Shown in pieces: positions 1 through 8,305 of a stretch of DNA of 64,000 nucleotides. The notes beneath the pieces are model-generated. The model did no database searches. It was given only the letters and a program-made list of their open reading frames with translations, and had not been told where the DNA came from. The position numbers and the translations under genes are program-made. The stretch is taken from contig JBCBSZ010000024.1 of the NCBI GenBank assembly GCA_039818945.1, positions 1-64,000 of the forward strand, given 5' to 3'. The stretch comes from JBCBSZ01 sp039818945 (GTDB lineage: Bacteria; Actinomycetota; Acidimicrobiia; Acidimicrobiales; Poriferisodalaceae). Each line of letters starts with the position of its first letter. Within the stretch, counting starts at the first letter, position 1.

Positions 1-97
1 CGCCGTCTGACGAAGTCGGAGCCGAGCACCGCAGCGGCCGCTCCGACGGCCCACAGGACGGCGATTCAGCGACGGCGCCCGGATCCGCTGGCGACCC

Positions 98-682
98 GTG
101 CTGCTGGCGACGGCCGGCGCGATCGCGATCCTCGCCTGGACCGGCCTGCAGCCGACGGCGCAGGCCGACCTGCGCATCGAGATCGGGCAGTGGGTCGGTT
201 CGACCGTCGCGGTCATCCTGGCGGCGCCGTGGGCGCTGGCGCTCACCGGCGCCGCGTGGACGAAGGTCACCGTCGACGATCGCGATCTCGGCGGACGTAC
301 CCGGGTGATCGGTCGCCTCGGTCAGTCCTCGCTGGTCTCGGCTGGGGTGATCGCGCTGCTCGCCTCGATCGGGGTCTTCACCACCGCCTTCGCCGGCGCC
401 GTCGTCGACCGGACAGGGCTCGGCGAGGCGCTGCGCGTCATCGGACAGGGCGCGCTCTACACCGCGCTGCTCATCGCAGCGCTCACGTGGGGCCGGACGC
501 GGCTCGAACGGCTCTCCGTCGAGCTCGCCGCCGACCTCGCCGAGCTGCCGCCGACCTACCGGCGCCACGCCGAGCCGCTGCTCGTCACCGAACCGTTCGA
601 CCGCCGGGCGCGCTGGATCGTGCCGATGCTGACCGTGCCCCTGGTGGCTGGCATGATCGCAGCGCTGACCATCGCCGGCTGA
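98..682 (+). CDS. Small integral membrane protein, function unknown
   Basis: The product is about 194 residues, with hydrophobic stretches near residues 1-17, 33-54, 79-103, 118-132 and 172-194, so four or five membrane spans are likely. I do not recognise a family. No ATG is available. The frame is open back to a TGA at 8-10 and the GTG at 98 is the only ordinary start. The codons just upstream read RIRWRP, which looks like the cytoplasmic lead into the first span, so a non-standard start further upstream is possible. The gene ends 20 nt before the selenoprotein gene and may be co-transcribed with it. Confidence 0.55.
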   Translation: MLLATAGAIAILAWTGLQPTAQADLRIEIGQWVGSTVAVILAAPWALALTGAAWTKVTVDDRDLGGRTRVIGRLGQSSLVSAGVIALLASIGVFTTAFAGAVVDRTGLGEALRVIGQGALYTALLIAALTWGRTRLERLSVELAADLAELPPTYRRHAEPLLVTEPFDRRARWIVPMLTVPLVAGMIAALTIAG

Positions 683-702
683 TCGCCGGAGAGAGGACGC
701 CC

Positions 703-1185
703 ATGGCCTCGCAGCTGACCCCCGGCGACACGATGCCGCCGATCCACGGCAAGGACGCCGAGGGCAACGAGGTCGATCTCGTCGCCTCCGTCGCCGGCAA
801 GTGGGCCGTCGTGCAGCTCTACCGGGGTCACTGGTGACCGTACTGCCGTCAACAGTTGGTTGACTTCGCCACCCACGCCGGTCCGATGATCGAGTCCGAG
901 ATCAAGGTCATCGCCGGTTCGGTCGACAGCGTCGAACAGACCGCCGAGCTGAAGGACGGGCTGCGGGTCGGGTTCCCGATGTATGCCGAGCTCGACGCCC
1001 ACGCGATCGCCGACGCCACCGGCGCCTTCATCCAGACCGGCGACCGCACGTTCCTGCACTCGACCGGCTTCCTGCTCCGGCCCGACGGCACCGTCGCGAC
1101 CGCCGTGTACGCGACCGGGCCCGTCGGCCGGCTCACGCCGAGCGACGTCCTGCGCATCACCTCGTTCCTGCGCCGCCAGGCGTAG
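703..1185 (+). CDS. Peroxiredoxin-like (AhpC/TSA redoxin) selenoprotein with in-frame UGA
   Basis: Reading the TGA at 835-837 as selenocysteine gives one continuous 160-residue thioredoxin-fold protein. The UGA is codon 45 in the motif GHW-U-PYC-RQQ, exactly where redoxin-family relatives carry the peroxidatic cysteine of a WCPYC motif; C48 would be the resolving partner (UxxC). The frame is the same before and after the TGA, and both halves look like the family: a PGDTMPPIHGKDAEGNEVDL entry strand, and a later TGFLLRPDGTV strand. A GGAGAGAGGA ribosome site precedes the ATG at 703. A SECIS-like hairpin follows the UGA. Expected role: thiol/seleno-peroxidase or reductase in the cytoplasm. It could instead be a nonsense-mutated pseudogene, but the position of the UGA and the hairpin argue against that. 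No selA/B/C/D is visible in the window. Confidence 0.85.
848..864 (+). promoter_or_regulatory. Candidate bacterial SECIS element
   Basis: A perfect 6-bp stem (GTCAAC at 848-853, GTTGAC at 859-864) encloses the loop AGTTG. The loop begins 17 nt after the UGA at 835-837. Bacterial SECIS elements are described as short stems with the apical loop about 16-37 nt from the UGA and a G in the first two loop positions; this hairpin meets both. The codons forming it (CGT CAA CAG TTG GTT) are AT-rich for this genome, which fits selection on RNA structure. Confidence 0.75.
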
Positions 1186-1253
1186 GCGAAACGGCTGAGC
1201 CGCCAGCGCCCACCGCAGTACCCTCGACCCGTTCGTCGGGAAAGGGAACGACC

Positions 1254-1709
1254 GTGAGCCTCGAGGACCGCATCCGCGCCGACCTCACCACCGCCATGCG
1301 TGAGCGCGACAAGGGTCGCACCAGCGCGCTCCGCATGCTGATCGCCGCCATCGGCGAGGAGAAGGTCGCGGGCGAGGCCGCGCGCGAGCTGACCGACGAC
1401 GACGTCGAGGGCATCGTGCGTCGGCTCGCCAAGCAGCGCTCCGAGGCCGCCGAGGCGTATCGCGAGGCCGGCCGCGACGAGCAGGCGGCGTCCGAGCTGG
1501 CCGAGCGCGAGGTGCTGGCCGTCTACCTCCCCCAGCAGCTGGGCGAGGACGAGCTGGCCGCGCTGGTCGCCGAGACGCTCGACGCCGAGGGCATCACCGA
1601 TGCGTCGCAGATGGGCCCGGCGATGAAGGCCGTGCAGCCCAAGGTCGCCGGCCGCGCCGAGGGCAAGGCCGTCGCCGCCGCCGTGCGGGCCCACCTCGCC
1701 GGCGGCTGA
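1254..1709 (+). CDS. yqeY: GatB/YqeY domain protein
   Basis: The 151-residue protein is close to the usual YqeY length. It has the family layout: N-terminal SLEDRIRADLTTAMRERDK followed by RTSALRMLIAAI, a charged middle helix (RRLAKQRSEAAEAYREAGR), the YLPQQL segment, and a C-terminal QPKVAGRAEGKAVAAAVR helix. The family resembles the tRNA-binding tail of GatB; its exact cellular role is unsettled. It starts at a GTG 68 nt after the selenoprotein gene with a GGGAAAGGGAA stretch upstream, and its stop lies one base before the hrpA start, so the two are probably one transcript. Confidence 0.9.
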   Translation: MSLEDRIRADLTTAMRERDKGRTSALRMLIAAIGEEKVAGEAARELTDDDVEGIVRRLAKQRSEAAEAYREAGRDEQAASELAEREVLAVYLPQQLGEDELAALVAETLDAEGITDASQMGPAMKAVQPKVAGRAEGKAVAAAVRAHLAGG

Positions 1710-1710
1710 C

Positions 1711-4700
1711 GTGCGCGCAGCCGAGCCCGACGGCGCGGCGGCGCCGTCGATCGGTGAGGTGCGCCGCCGGCTCCGTGACCTGACCGTCCGCGACGCCCAC
1801 GAGTTGCGCCGTCGGCTCGATCGGTCCGGGTCGGTCGACGCCGAGATCCTGGAACGCCTAGAGCGGGCCGAGGCCCACGTCGCAGAACGTCGGGCCTCGG
1901 TCCCGAGGCTGTCCTACCCGGCCGAGCTGCCGATCTCCGAACGGCGTGACGATCTGCTCCAGGTCCTGCGGGAGCACCAAGTGGTGGTGGTCGCCGGCGA
2001 GACCGGCTCGGGCAAGAGCACCCAGCTCCCCAAGCTCTGCCTCGAGAGCGGGCGCGGCGTCCGGGGCATGATCGGCCACACGCAGCCGCGGCGGCTCGCG
2101 GCGCGCTCGGTCGCGGAGCGGATCGCGTCGGAGGTCGGCGTCGAGCTCGGCGGCGCGGTGGGGTACTCGGTGCGGTTCAACGACCGGGTGGGCGACGACA
2201 CGCTCGTCAAGGTCATGACCGACGGCATCCTCCTGGCGGAGATCCAGCACGATCCGATGCTGCGGCGCTACGACTCGATCATCATCGACGAGGCCCACGA
2301 GCGCAGCCTCAACATCGACTTCCTGCTCGGCTACCTGCACCGGCTCCTCCCCCGACGCCGCGACCTCCAGGTCGTCGTGACGTCGGCGACGATCGACACC
2401 GAGCGCTTCGCCGAGCACTTCGACGCTCCGGTCGTCGAGGTCACCGGGCGCACCTATCCGGTCGAGGTCCGCTACCAGCCGTTCGGCATCGACGACGACC
2501 GCGATCAGGTCCAGGCCATCGGCGACGCCGTCACCGAGCTCTGGACCGAGGGCTCTGGCGACGTCCTGGTCTTCTGCAGCGGCGAGCGCGAGATCCACGA
2601 TGCCGCCGATCACCTCCGCCGCATGGAGCTGCCGAACACCGAGATCCTCCCGCTCTACGCCCGGCTGTCGGCCAACGAGCAGCACCGCATCTTCCGTCCT
2701 CACCGGGGCCGCCGGGTGATCGTGTCGACCAACGTCGCCGAGACCTCGTTGACCGTGCCCGGCATCGAGTACGTGGTCGACACCGGGACGGCCCGGATCT
2801 CGCGCTACAGCCGCCGACTCAAGGTGCAACGCCTGCCGATCGAGCCGATCTCACAGGCCTCGGCCGACCAGCGGGCCGGCCGGTGCGGCCGGATCGCCCC
2901 GGGCACCTGCATCCGCCTCTACGACGAGGAGGACTTCGAGGCCCGACCGGAGTTCACGGAACCGGAGATCCTCCGCACCAACCTCGCGTCGGTGGTGCTC
3001 CAGATGGCGGCGCTGAAGCTGGGCGAGGTCGGTGACTTCCCCTTCGTCGACCCGCCGGACGGGCGGGCGGTCACCGACGCCGTCCGGCTCCTCGAGGAGC
3101 TGGGCGCCTTCGACCCGGGCGAGCGCGATCCCCGCCGCCGCATCACCCGGCTCGGACGGACCCTGGCCCGCCTGCCGCTCGATCCGCGCCTCGGCCGGAT
3201 GGTCGTCGAGGCGGCCGACGAGGGCTGCACGCGCGAGGTGTTGATCATCGCGACCGCGCTCTCGATCCAGGATCCTCGCGAACGGCCCTCCGATCGCGCC
3301 GGTGAGGCGGCCGAGCTCCACCGACGGTTCGACGTCGACGGGTCGGACTTCCTCGCGTTCCTCCGGCTCTGGGACCACCTCCGCGAGCGGCAGCGGTCGC
3401 TCTCGGGCAACCAGTTCCGCAAGCTCTGCAAGGCCGAGCACCTGCACTACCTGCGCATCCGGGAGTGGCAGGACCTCGAACGGCAGCTTCGCCGGGTCGT
3501 GAGCGACCTGGGTCTGCGCGGCTCGTCGGCACCCGACGACCACGATGCGATCCACCGCTCGTTGCTGGCCGGGCTCCTCTCCCAGATCGGCATGCTCGAC
3601 ACCGAGCAGCGCGACTACCGGGGTGCCCGCAACGCCCGCTTCTCGCTCGGCCGCGGCTCACCCCTGGCCAACCAGCGGCCGAAGTGGGTCATGGTCGGTG
3701 AGCTGGTCGAGACCAACCGTCTCTGGGGTCGCGTGGCGGCACCGATCGCACCGGAGTGGGCCGAACGCCTCGGCGCCCACCTCGTGAAGCGCAGCTACGG
3801 CGACCCGACGTGGGACCCGAAGCGGGGTCGAGCGGTCGCCGCCGAGCGCGTGACCCTCTACGGGCTGCCCATCGTGGCGGCCCGCACGATCGGCTACGAC
3901 CGCGTCGACCCGGGACTGGCCCGCGACCTCTTCATCCAGCACGCGCTGGTCGAGGGTGAGACCGAGGTGCCGCACCGTCAGGTCGACGCCAACCGCGAGC
4001 TGTTCCTGGAGCTTCGGGCGCGAGCCGACCGGGCTCGTCGTGGGCAGCACCTCGTGCCGGACGAGGCCCTGTTCGACTTCTACGACCGGCGCGTCGGCGA
4101 CGAAGTCGCCTCGCAGGGCGACTTCGATCGCTGGTGGCGTGACCATGGTGGCGCAGACTCGGACCTCCTCCGGCTCACCGAGCAGGACCTGCTCGACCCC
4201 GACGACGACCTCGACTCCGACGACTACCCCGACGTGTGGGTCCAGGGCGACGTCGCGCTGCAGATGACCTACGAGTTCGACCCGGGCTCGCCCACCGACG
4301 GCGCCACGGTCCACGTCCCGCTGGAAGCGCTGAACCAGGTCACCGACGCCGGGTTCGACTGGCAGGTCCCGGGCCTGCGGGACGAGCTGGTCGTCGCCTG
4401 GTTGCGGTCGTTGCCGAAGGTCGTCCGCCGCCGGCTCCTCCCGATGGCCGACCGGGCCGAGGAGTTCCGCCGCTTCGCGACGCCGGACGACGGGCCGCTG
4501 CTCGCCGCGCTCGGGCGCTACGTCGCCTCGGTCACCGGCGCGACCGTCGGGCCCGACGACTGGCGACCCGACCAGGTCCCCGACCACCTCCTCGTCACCT
4601 TCAGCGTCGACCGCGACGACGGCACCGCCCTGCGCTCCAAGGACCTCGAGACGCTCCGCGACGAGCTGCGGGGCGACGTCCGAACGGCGCTCTCCCAGTC

Positions 4701-5586
4701 GGCGGGTGGGATCGAGCGCACCGGGCTCACCGACTGGGCGATCGGGAAGCTGCCGCCGACCGTGGAGGCCGACCGGGGTGGGCGCACCATGGTCGGCTAC
4801 CCGGCGCTCGTCGACGAGGGCTCGTCCGTCGGCGTCGCGGTCTTCGACGATCCGCTCTCACAGGCTGCGTCGATGCGCATCGGCACCCGCCGGCTCCTCC
4901 TGCTCAACCTGCCCGCCCCGCGCAAGGCCGTGGCGAGCCTCCTCGATCGCACGACCCAGCTCCAGCTCGCACGAGGCGTCACCGGCCGTCTCACCGACCT
5001 CCTCGACGACGCGGTCGCCGTCTCCCTCGACGCGCTCGTCGAGGAGCGCGGCGGCCCGGCCTGGGACGAGGAGGGGTTCGAGCGGCTCCTCGCCGCCGTG
5101 CGGCCCGACGTCGTGGAGCGCGCCGTGGACCTCCTCGTGACCGCTGCGCCGGCGCTCGACTCGGCCAGCCGGTTCCGCGAGCAGCTCGCCGCCCTGTCGG
5201 ACCCGCTCATCGCACCGAGCGTCGTCGATCTCGAAGGACAGCTCGAGCGCCTCACCGGCGCCGGCTTCCTGGCCCGGGCGGGCACCGACCACCTGCCCCA
5301 CCTCCCCCGGTACCTCGCCGCCGTCGAGCACCGCGTCGACCGGCTCCGGACCGCACCGAGGCGCGACCTGGAACACGTCACCGAGCTCGCCGGGCTCATG
5401 GCCGAGATCGACCGAGCGGCCGCCTCGCTGCCTCGCGAGCGGGCCGGCGAGATCGAGCGGATCCGCTGGATGGTCGAGGAGCTGCGGGTCAGCACCTTCG
5501 CCCAGCAACTCGGCACCGCTCACCCGGTGAGCGCCAAGCGCATCCGCCGGGCCCTCGCCGACGTCGTAGCCGGCGAGCGAGGATGA
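1711..5586 (+). CDS. hrpA: ATP-dependent RNA helicase HrpA (DEAH box)
   Basis: This 1291-residue protein has the length and order of bacterial HrpA. Walker A GETGSGKST is near residues 96-104, DEAH near 194, SAT near 227, and QRAGRCGR (motif VI) near 386. These are followed by the helicase-associated HA2 domain and the long DUF3418-type C-terminus typical of HrpA. The enzyme unwinds RNA using ATP in the cytoplasm. Translation starts at a GTG one base after the yqeY stop, implying translational coupling, and the gene ends 4 nt before the amidotransferase-like gene. No key motif residue appears to be missing. Confidence 0.96.
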   Translation: MRAAEPDGAAAPSIGEVRRRLRDLTVRDAHELRRRLDRSGSVDAEILERLERAEAHVAERRASVPRLSYPAELPISERRDDLLQVLREHQVVVVAGETGSGKSTQLPKLCLESGRGVRGMIGHTQPRRLAARSVAERIASEVGVELGGAVGYSVRFNDRVGDDTLVKVMTDGILLAEIQHDPMLRRYDSIIIDEAHERSLNIDFLLGYLHRLLPRRRDLQVVVTSATIDTERFAEHFDAPVVEVTGRTYPVEVRYQPFGIDDDRDQVQAIGDAVTELWTEGSGDVLVFCSGEREIHDAADHLRRMELPNTEILPLYARLSANEQHRIFRPHRGRRVIVSTNVAETSLTVPGIEYVVDTGTARISRYSRRLKVQRLPIEPISQASADQRAGRCGRIAPGTCIRLYDEEDFEARPEFTEPEILRTNLASVVLQMAALKLGEVGDFPFVDPPDGRAVTDAVRLLEELGAFDPGERDPRRRITRLGRTLARLPLDPRLGRMVVEAADEGCTREVLIIATALSIQDPRERPSDRAGEAAELHRRFDVDGSDFLAFLRLWDHLRERQRSLSGNQFRKLCKAEHLHYLRIREWQDLERQLRRVVSDLGLRGSSAPDDHDAIHRSLLAGLLSQIGMLDTEQRDYRGARNARFSLGRGSPLANQRPKWVMVGELVETNRLWGRVAAPIAPEWAERLGAHLVKRSYGDPTWDPKRGRAVAAERVTLYGLPIVAARTIGYDRVDPGLARDLFIQHALVEGETEVPHRQVDANRELFLELRARADRARRGQHLVPDEALFDFYDRRVGDEVASQGDFDRWWRDHGGADSDLLRLTEQDLLDPDDDLDSDDYPDVWVQGDVALQMTYEFDPGSPTDGATVHVPLEALNQVTDAGFDWQVPGLRDELVVAWLRSLPKVVRRRLLPMADRAEEFRRFATPDDGPLLAALGRYVASVTGATVGPDDWRPDQVPDHLLVTFSVDRDDGTALRSKDLETLRDELRGDVRTALSQSAGGIERTGLTDWAIGKLPPTVEADRGGRTMVGYPALVDEGSSVGVAVFDDPLSQAASMRIGTRRLLLLNLPAPRKAVASLLDRTTQLQLARGVTGRLTDLLDDAVAVSLDALVEERGGPAWDEEGFERLLAAVRPDVVERAVDLLVTAAPALDSASRFREQLAALSDPLIAPSVVDLEGQLERLTGAGFLARAGTDHLPHLPRYLAAVEHRVDRLRTAPRRDLEHVTELAGLMAEIDRAAASLPRERAGEIERIRWMVEELRVSTFAQQLGTAHPVSAKRIRRALADVVAGERG

Positions 5587-5590
5587 CCTG

Positions 5591-6385
5591 ATGGTGCGGA
5601 TCGACGTCGTCTTCGACGCCTCCTCGGGGAGCCCGTACCGCGCGCCCACGCTGCGGGCGGTCACCGACGCCGCCGCGCACCTGGGAGTCCACGTCACCGT
5701 CGACGTCGTGCCGACGGTGACCGTCGACGATCGCTACCTCGCCGCGCTCCCGGACGCCGTCGTCATCGGACCCGGGACGCCCTACGACGCCCCCGACCGT
5801 GCCGAGGAGGTGATCAGGACCGCCCGCGAGCGGGGCGTGCCCTTGGTCGGCACCGCTTCTCTCCCGCTCTGAGCGAAGCTTCCTCGATGCTCCCCGCCCC
5901 TCCCGGGGCAGTCCGCATCCGCTCGCTCGCCGGGCCGCTCGGGCCCCGGTCTCGCCCTCGGAGGCGGGTTCCAACATGTTCTGGTAGAGCATGCTCGATC
6001 CCAGCTCGGCATCGCCGATGCGACCCACGCCGAGTACGGCGGCGGGGGCACGCCGGTCGTGTCGCTGCTGACCTGCTCGATCAACGGCCACGACATCTCC
6101 GTCTCACCGACGCCGGGTTCGCTGCTGGCCCGCCTCCACGACGGTGCGGGCTCGATCACCGAACGAACCACCTGCAGCTACGGCCTGAACGTCGAGCTCG
6201 ACCGGGTGGCAGCCGCGGGCGGGATGCGGGTCGCGGCGGTCGACGAGCTCGGCGAGGTCCGGGCGATCGAGCGGGTCGACCACCCCTTCTTCCTCGGCAC
6301 GCTCTACCAGCCGCAGCTCGGTTCCAGCCCGGACCGACCCCACCCGGTCTTCGTCGGTCTGGTCGAGGCCGCCGTCAGGAGCTGA
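5591..6385 (+). pseudogene. CTP-synthase-C-terminal-like (seleno)protein amidotransferase, interrupted at its active site
   Basis: Two halves of one class-I glutamine-amidotransferase-fold protein lie in the same frame. The N-terminal part (5591-5854) ends ERGVPLVGT and the C-terminal part (from 5963) resumes GGFQHVLVEHARSQLGIADATHAEY and runs to a TGA at 6383. Relatives read GT-C-GGFQH here, with Cys or, in some members, Sec as the nucleophile; the family is the one annotated as 'CTP synthase C-terminal region-related (seleno)protein'. Here 108 nt, an exact multiple of three, replace the nucleophile codon and contain a TGA at 5870-5872. Codons after the junction (CAA CAT GTT CTG GTA GAG CAT GCT CGA) are unusually AT-rich, as in the SECIS-bearing gene upstream. 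It could be a broken selenoprotein gene, or a gene with a translated insert. The ATG at 5591 follows hrpA closely. Confidence 0.72.
5855..5962. other. 108-nt in-frame insertion in the GT-[C/U]-GG motif
   Basis: The segment lies exactly between the GGC ACC (Gly-Thr) and GGC GGG TTC (Gly-Gly-Phe) codons of the amidotransferase motif. It is very GC-rich, carries a TGA in the host frame, and holds short inverted repeats: the palindrome GAAGCTTC at 5875-5882, and GCCCC/GGGGC with a TCCC loop. It has no recognisable transposase or insertion-sequence ends. I did not see a second copy in this window. It may be a small dispersed element or a local rearrangement. Confidence 0.5.
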
Positions 6386-6995
6386 GTCGGGCGAGGCGCG
6401 AGACCGGCTCGTCGCCACCTCGGCGGTCGAGCAGCCGGACCAGGATGATCGAGGCCATCACCGTGCCACCGCCGCCGCCGACGAGCAGCGCCGCGTCGCC
6501 GGCGTCGAGGCCGTAGACGAACCAGATGGCTGCCTCCGCCCAGGCCATGACCCACGTGGCCGGCGAGATCCCGTCGAGGCGCTCGGAGCGCACCGCCGAC
6601 CAGGCCGCCGGCGCGAACTGCACGCCATACGAGAGGCCGATGATCAGCCCCGCCACCAACCAACCGCCGGTGACCAGGCCGACCGCGGGACCGACGCTCG
6701 CCGCCGCGACACCTCCCAGCAGACCGCGGACCAGTACAGGGCCACCGATCCCCACGGCGAGCCGGGCCATCCAGAGGTAGAGGAGGAACCCACCGATCGA
6801 GACCGGGACGACGCCCCAACGCGCCTGGGCGACGCCGTACCCGATCCACCACGCGTTGAGCGCCAGGCTGATGCCGATCCAGGGCACGGACACGCCGGCC
6901 AGCGAGCGAACCCGTGCGAGGCGAATCGCCTGCGGGACGATCATGCCCACGCCGAGCACGTTGGCGAGCACGAGCAGCACGGTGACGACGGACAT
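6375..6995 (-). CDS. PQ-loop (SWEET/MtN3-like) membrane protein
   Basis: The roughly 206-residue, strongly hydrophobic protein contains two PQ-loop-type repeats. The first has GVGMIVPQAIRLARVRSLAGVS; the second has QFAPAAWSAVRSERLDGISP followed by a tryptophan-rich helix. About six or seven membrane spans are likely. Relatives include sugar (SWEET) and lysosomal amino-acid carriers, so a small-solute transport role is plausible but the substrate is unknown. I chose the ATG at 6995 because GAGGAGG lies just upstream; the in-frame GTG at 7001 overlaps that Shine-Dalgarno. Its 3' end overlaps the amidotransferase gene by 11 nt in convergent orientation. Confidence 0.72.
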   Translation of the reverse strand: MSVVTVLLVLANVLGVGMIVPQAIRLARVRSLAGVSVPWIGISLALNAWWIGYGVAQARWGVVPVSIGGFLLYLWMARLAVGIGGPVLVRGLLGGVAAASVGPAVGLVTGGWLVAGLIIGLSYGVQFAPAAWSAVRSERLDGISPATWVMAWAEAAIWFVYGLDAGDAALLVGGGGGTVMASIILVRLLDRRGGDEPVSRLARLSS

Positions 6996-7054
6996 GACCA
7001 CCTCCTCGAGAAGTCAGGAGCTAGAGCGCACGATGCACCTGACAGGAGTGAGTA

Positions 7055-7687
7055 GTGAAACATGAGGTAGCCCCTGACGCAAGCATCGAGGATGTGACGT
7101 CCGTCCGGCGGTACGCTCATGACATGCTCACGTCGGTCACCCGTTCCGAGCTGCGGCTGACGATCGAGGCGACCGTCGCCCTGCACAACCAGCTCCGACC
7201 CGAGAGCGACACGGAGGGCGACACCCGTGCGACCCTCTGGGAGCGCGGCTTCGCACGAGCCCAGACGGCCTCGAAGGCATCGATCGAGCGGATCGAGCGG
7301 CGCATCCTCGAGCTCGGCGATCTGCTCCAGGCCCTCCCCGACCTCGAGGTCGACGAGGCGATCGCCCAGGTCAACGAGCAGCTCACCGAGCTGCCCGTCT
7401 CGCCGTCGGTCCTGGCTCACGACGGGGTCGGCCCCCACCTGCACTGGACCCCGCCGACTGCCCGCTTCGACGACCAGGTGATGACGGACATCTGCATGGC
7501 ACTCGCGTTCGAGCTCTGTGACGACGGCGTCGACCGCTTCGGCCACTGCGGTGCCGTCGACTGCGACGACCTCTTCCACGACGCCACCCGCAACCGGTCG
7601 CGCCGGTTCTGCGACGACGCCCGGTGCGCCAGCCGGACCCACACCGCCGACCACCGGGCCCGCAAGCGGGCGGCCGGAGAGGGTTAG
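7055..7687 (+). CDS. CGNR zinc-finger domain protein
   Basis: The C-terminus of this 210-residue protein carries HCGAVDCDDLFHDATRNRS followed by RRFCDDARCASRTHTADHR. These are the paired Cys positions and the arginine-rich tail of the CGNR zinc finger, a putative DNA-binding domain of actinobacterial regulators. The N-terminal part is helical and charged, without a recognised ligand motif. The start is uncertain: GTG at 7055 has CAGGAG upstream, but the ATG at 7124 is also possible. It is divergent from the PQ-loop gene and shares a 59-nt intergenic region with it, so it may regulate that gene. Confidence 0.72.
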   Translation: MKHEVAPDASIEDVTSVRRYAHDMLTSVTRSELRLTIEATVALHNQLRPESDTEGDTRATLWERGFARAQTASKASIERIERRILELGDLLQALPDLEVDEAIAQVNEQLTELPVSPSVLAHDGVGPHLHWTPPTARFDDQVMTDICMALAFELCDDGVDRFGHCGAVDCDDLFHDATRNRSRRFCDDARCASRTHTADHRARKRAAGEG

Positions 7688-8220
7688 GCGACGCCGAGCC
7701 GTCGGGCAGCCTGCTCGGCGGCGTCGGGTCCGGCGAGCTGGCGGACCAGGAGGAGGCCATCGATCAGCGCGATCGAGGCGAGCGCCTCGGTGCGCTGTCG
7801 CTCGGGCGGGCCCTCGACGAAGCCCGCCGCCCACGTGATCCACGCCTCCACCAGTTGGGGCACCAGGGTCCGGTACGGCTCACGACCCGTGGCGGCGAGA
7901 CCGTTGGCCTCGAAGAAGAGCGCGAAGACCGGGTCGACGTCGTCTCGGGCGAGCACCGGCCAGGCCGCAGCGGTCAGCTCGAGGTGGTCGCCCGCAGGGG
8001 TGGCGAAGGCGTCGGCCAGGGCGACCTGCAGCTGCGCACCCATCGAGCCGATGATCTCGGCGATCAGCTCGTCCTTGGTCGGGAAGTAGTAGACGACCGT
8101 GCGATCGCTGATCCCCAGCCGCTTGGCCACACGACCGAAGGTGACCTGGCTCAGGCCGTCGTCGAACGCTGTCGCCAGCGCCCCGGCCAGCAGCTCGTCC
8201 TTGGTGTGCTTGTGCCCCAT
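7684..8220 (-). CDS. TetR-family transcriptional regulator
   Basis: The 178-residue protein starts MGHKHTKDELLAGALA, followed by a helix-turn-helix FGRVAKRLGISDRTVVYYFPTKDEL that matches the TetR N-terminal domain, including the YYFPTKDEL end of the recognition helix. The C-terminal helical ligand domain is divergent, as usual. I chose the ATG at 8220 because the reading frame upstream is Ser/Arg-rich non-coding composition. The gene overlaps the 3' end of the CGNR gene by 4 nt in convergent orientation. Its target is not evident; the linalool-dehydratase-like gene upstream is a candidate by proximity only. Confidence 0.85.
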   Translation of the reverse strand: MGHKHTKDELLAGALATAFDDGLSQVTFGRVAKRLGISDRTVVYYFPTKDELIAEIIGSMGAQLQVALADAFATPAGDHLELTAAAWPVLARDDVDPVFALFFEANGLAATGREPYRTLVPQLVEAWITWAAGFVEGPPERQRTEALASIALIDGLLLVRQLAGPDAAEQAARRLGVA

Positions 8221-8305
8221 CGTCGCCCCGAGCGTACCGAGCCGCCCGCCGAGGACCGGGTCGACGGACCTCACCCGGCGAGGCGAGCGAGCCGACCCGG
8301 CGGTC

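Noticed and set aside
1..97. A possible gene fragment entering from the left edge
   Set aside because: No frame shows recognisable coding before the membrane protein, and a TGA at 8-10 closes that gene's own frame.
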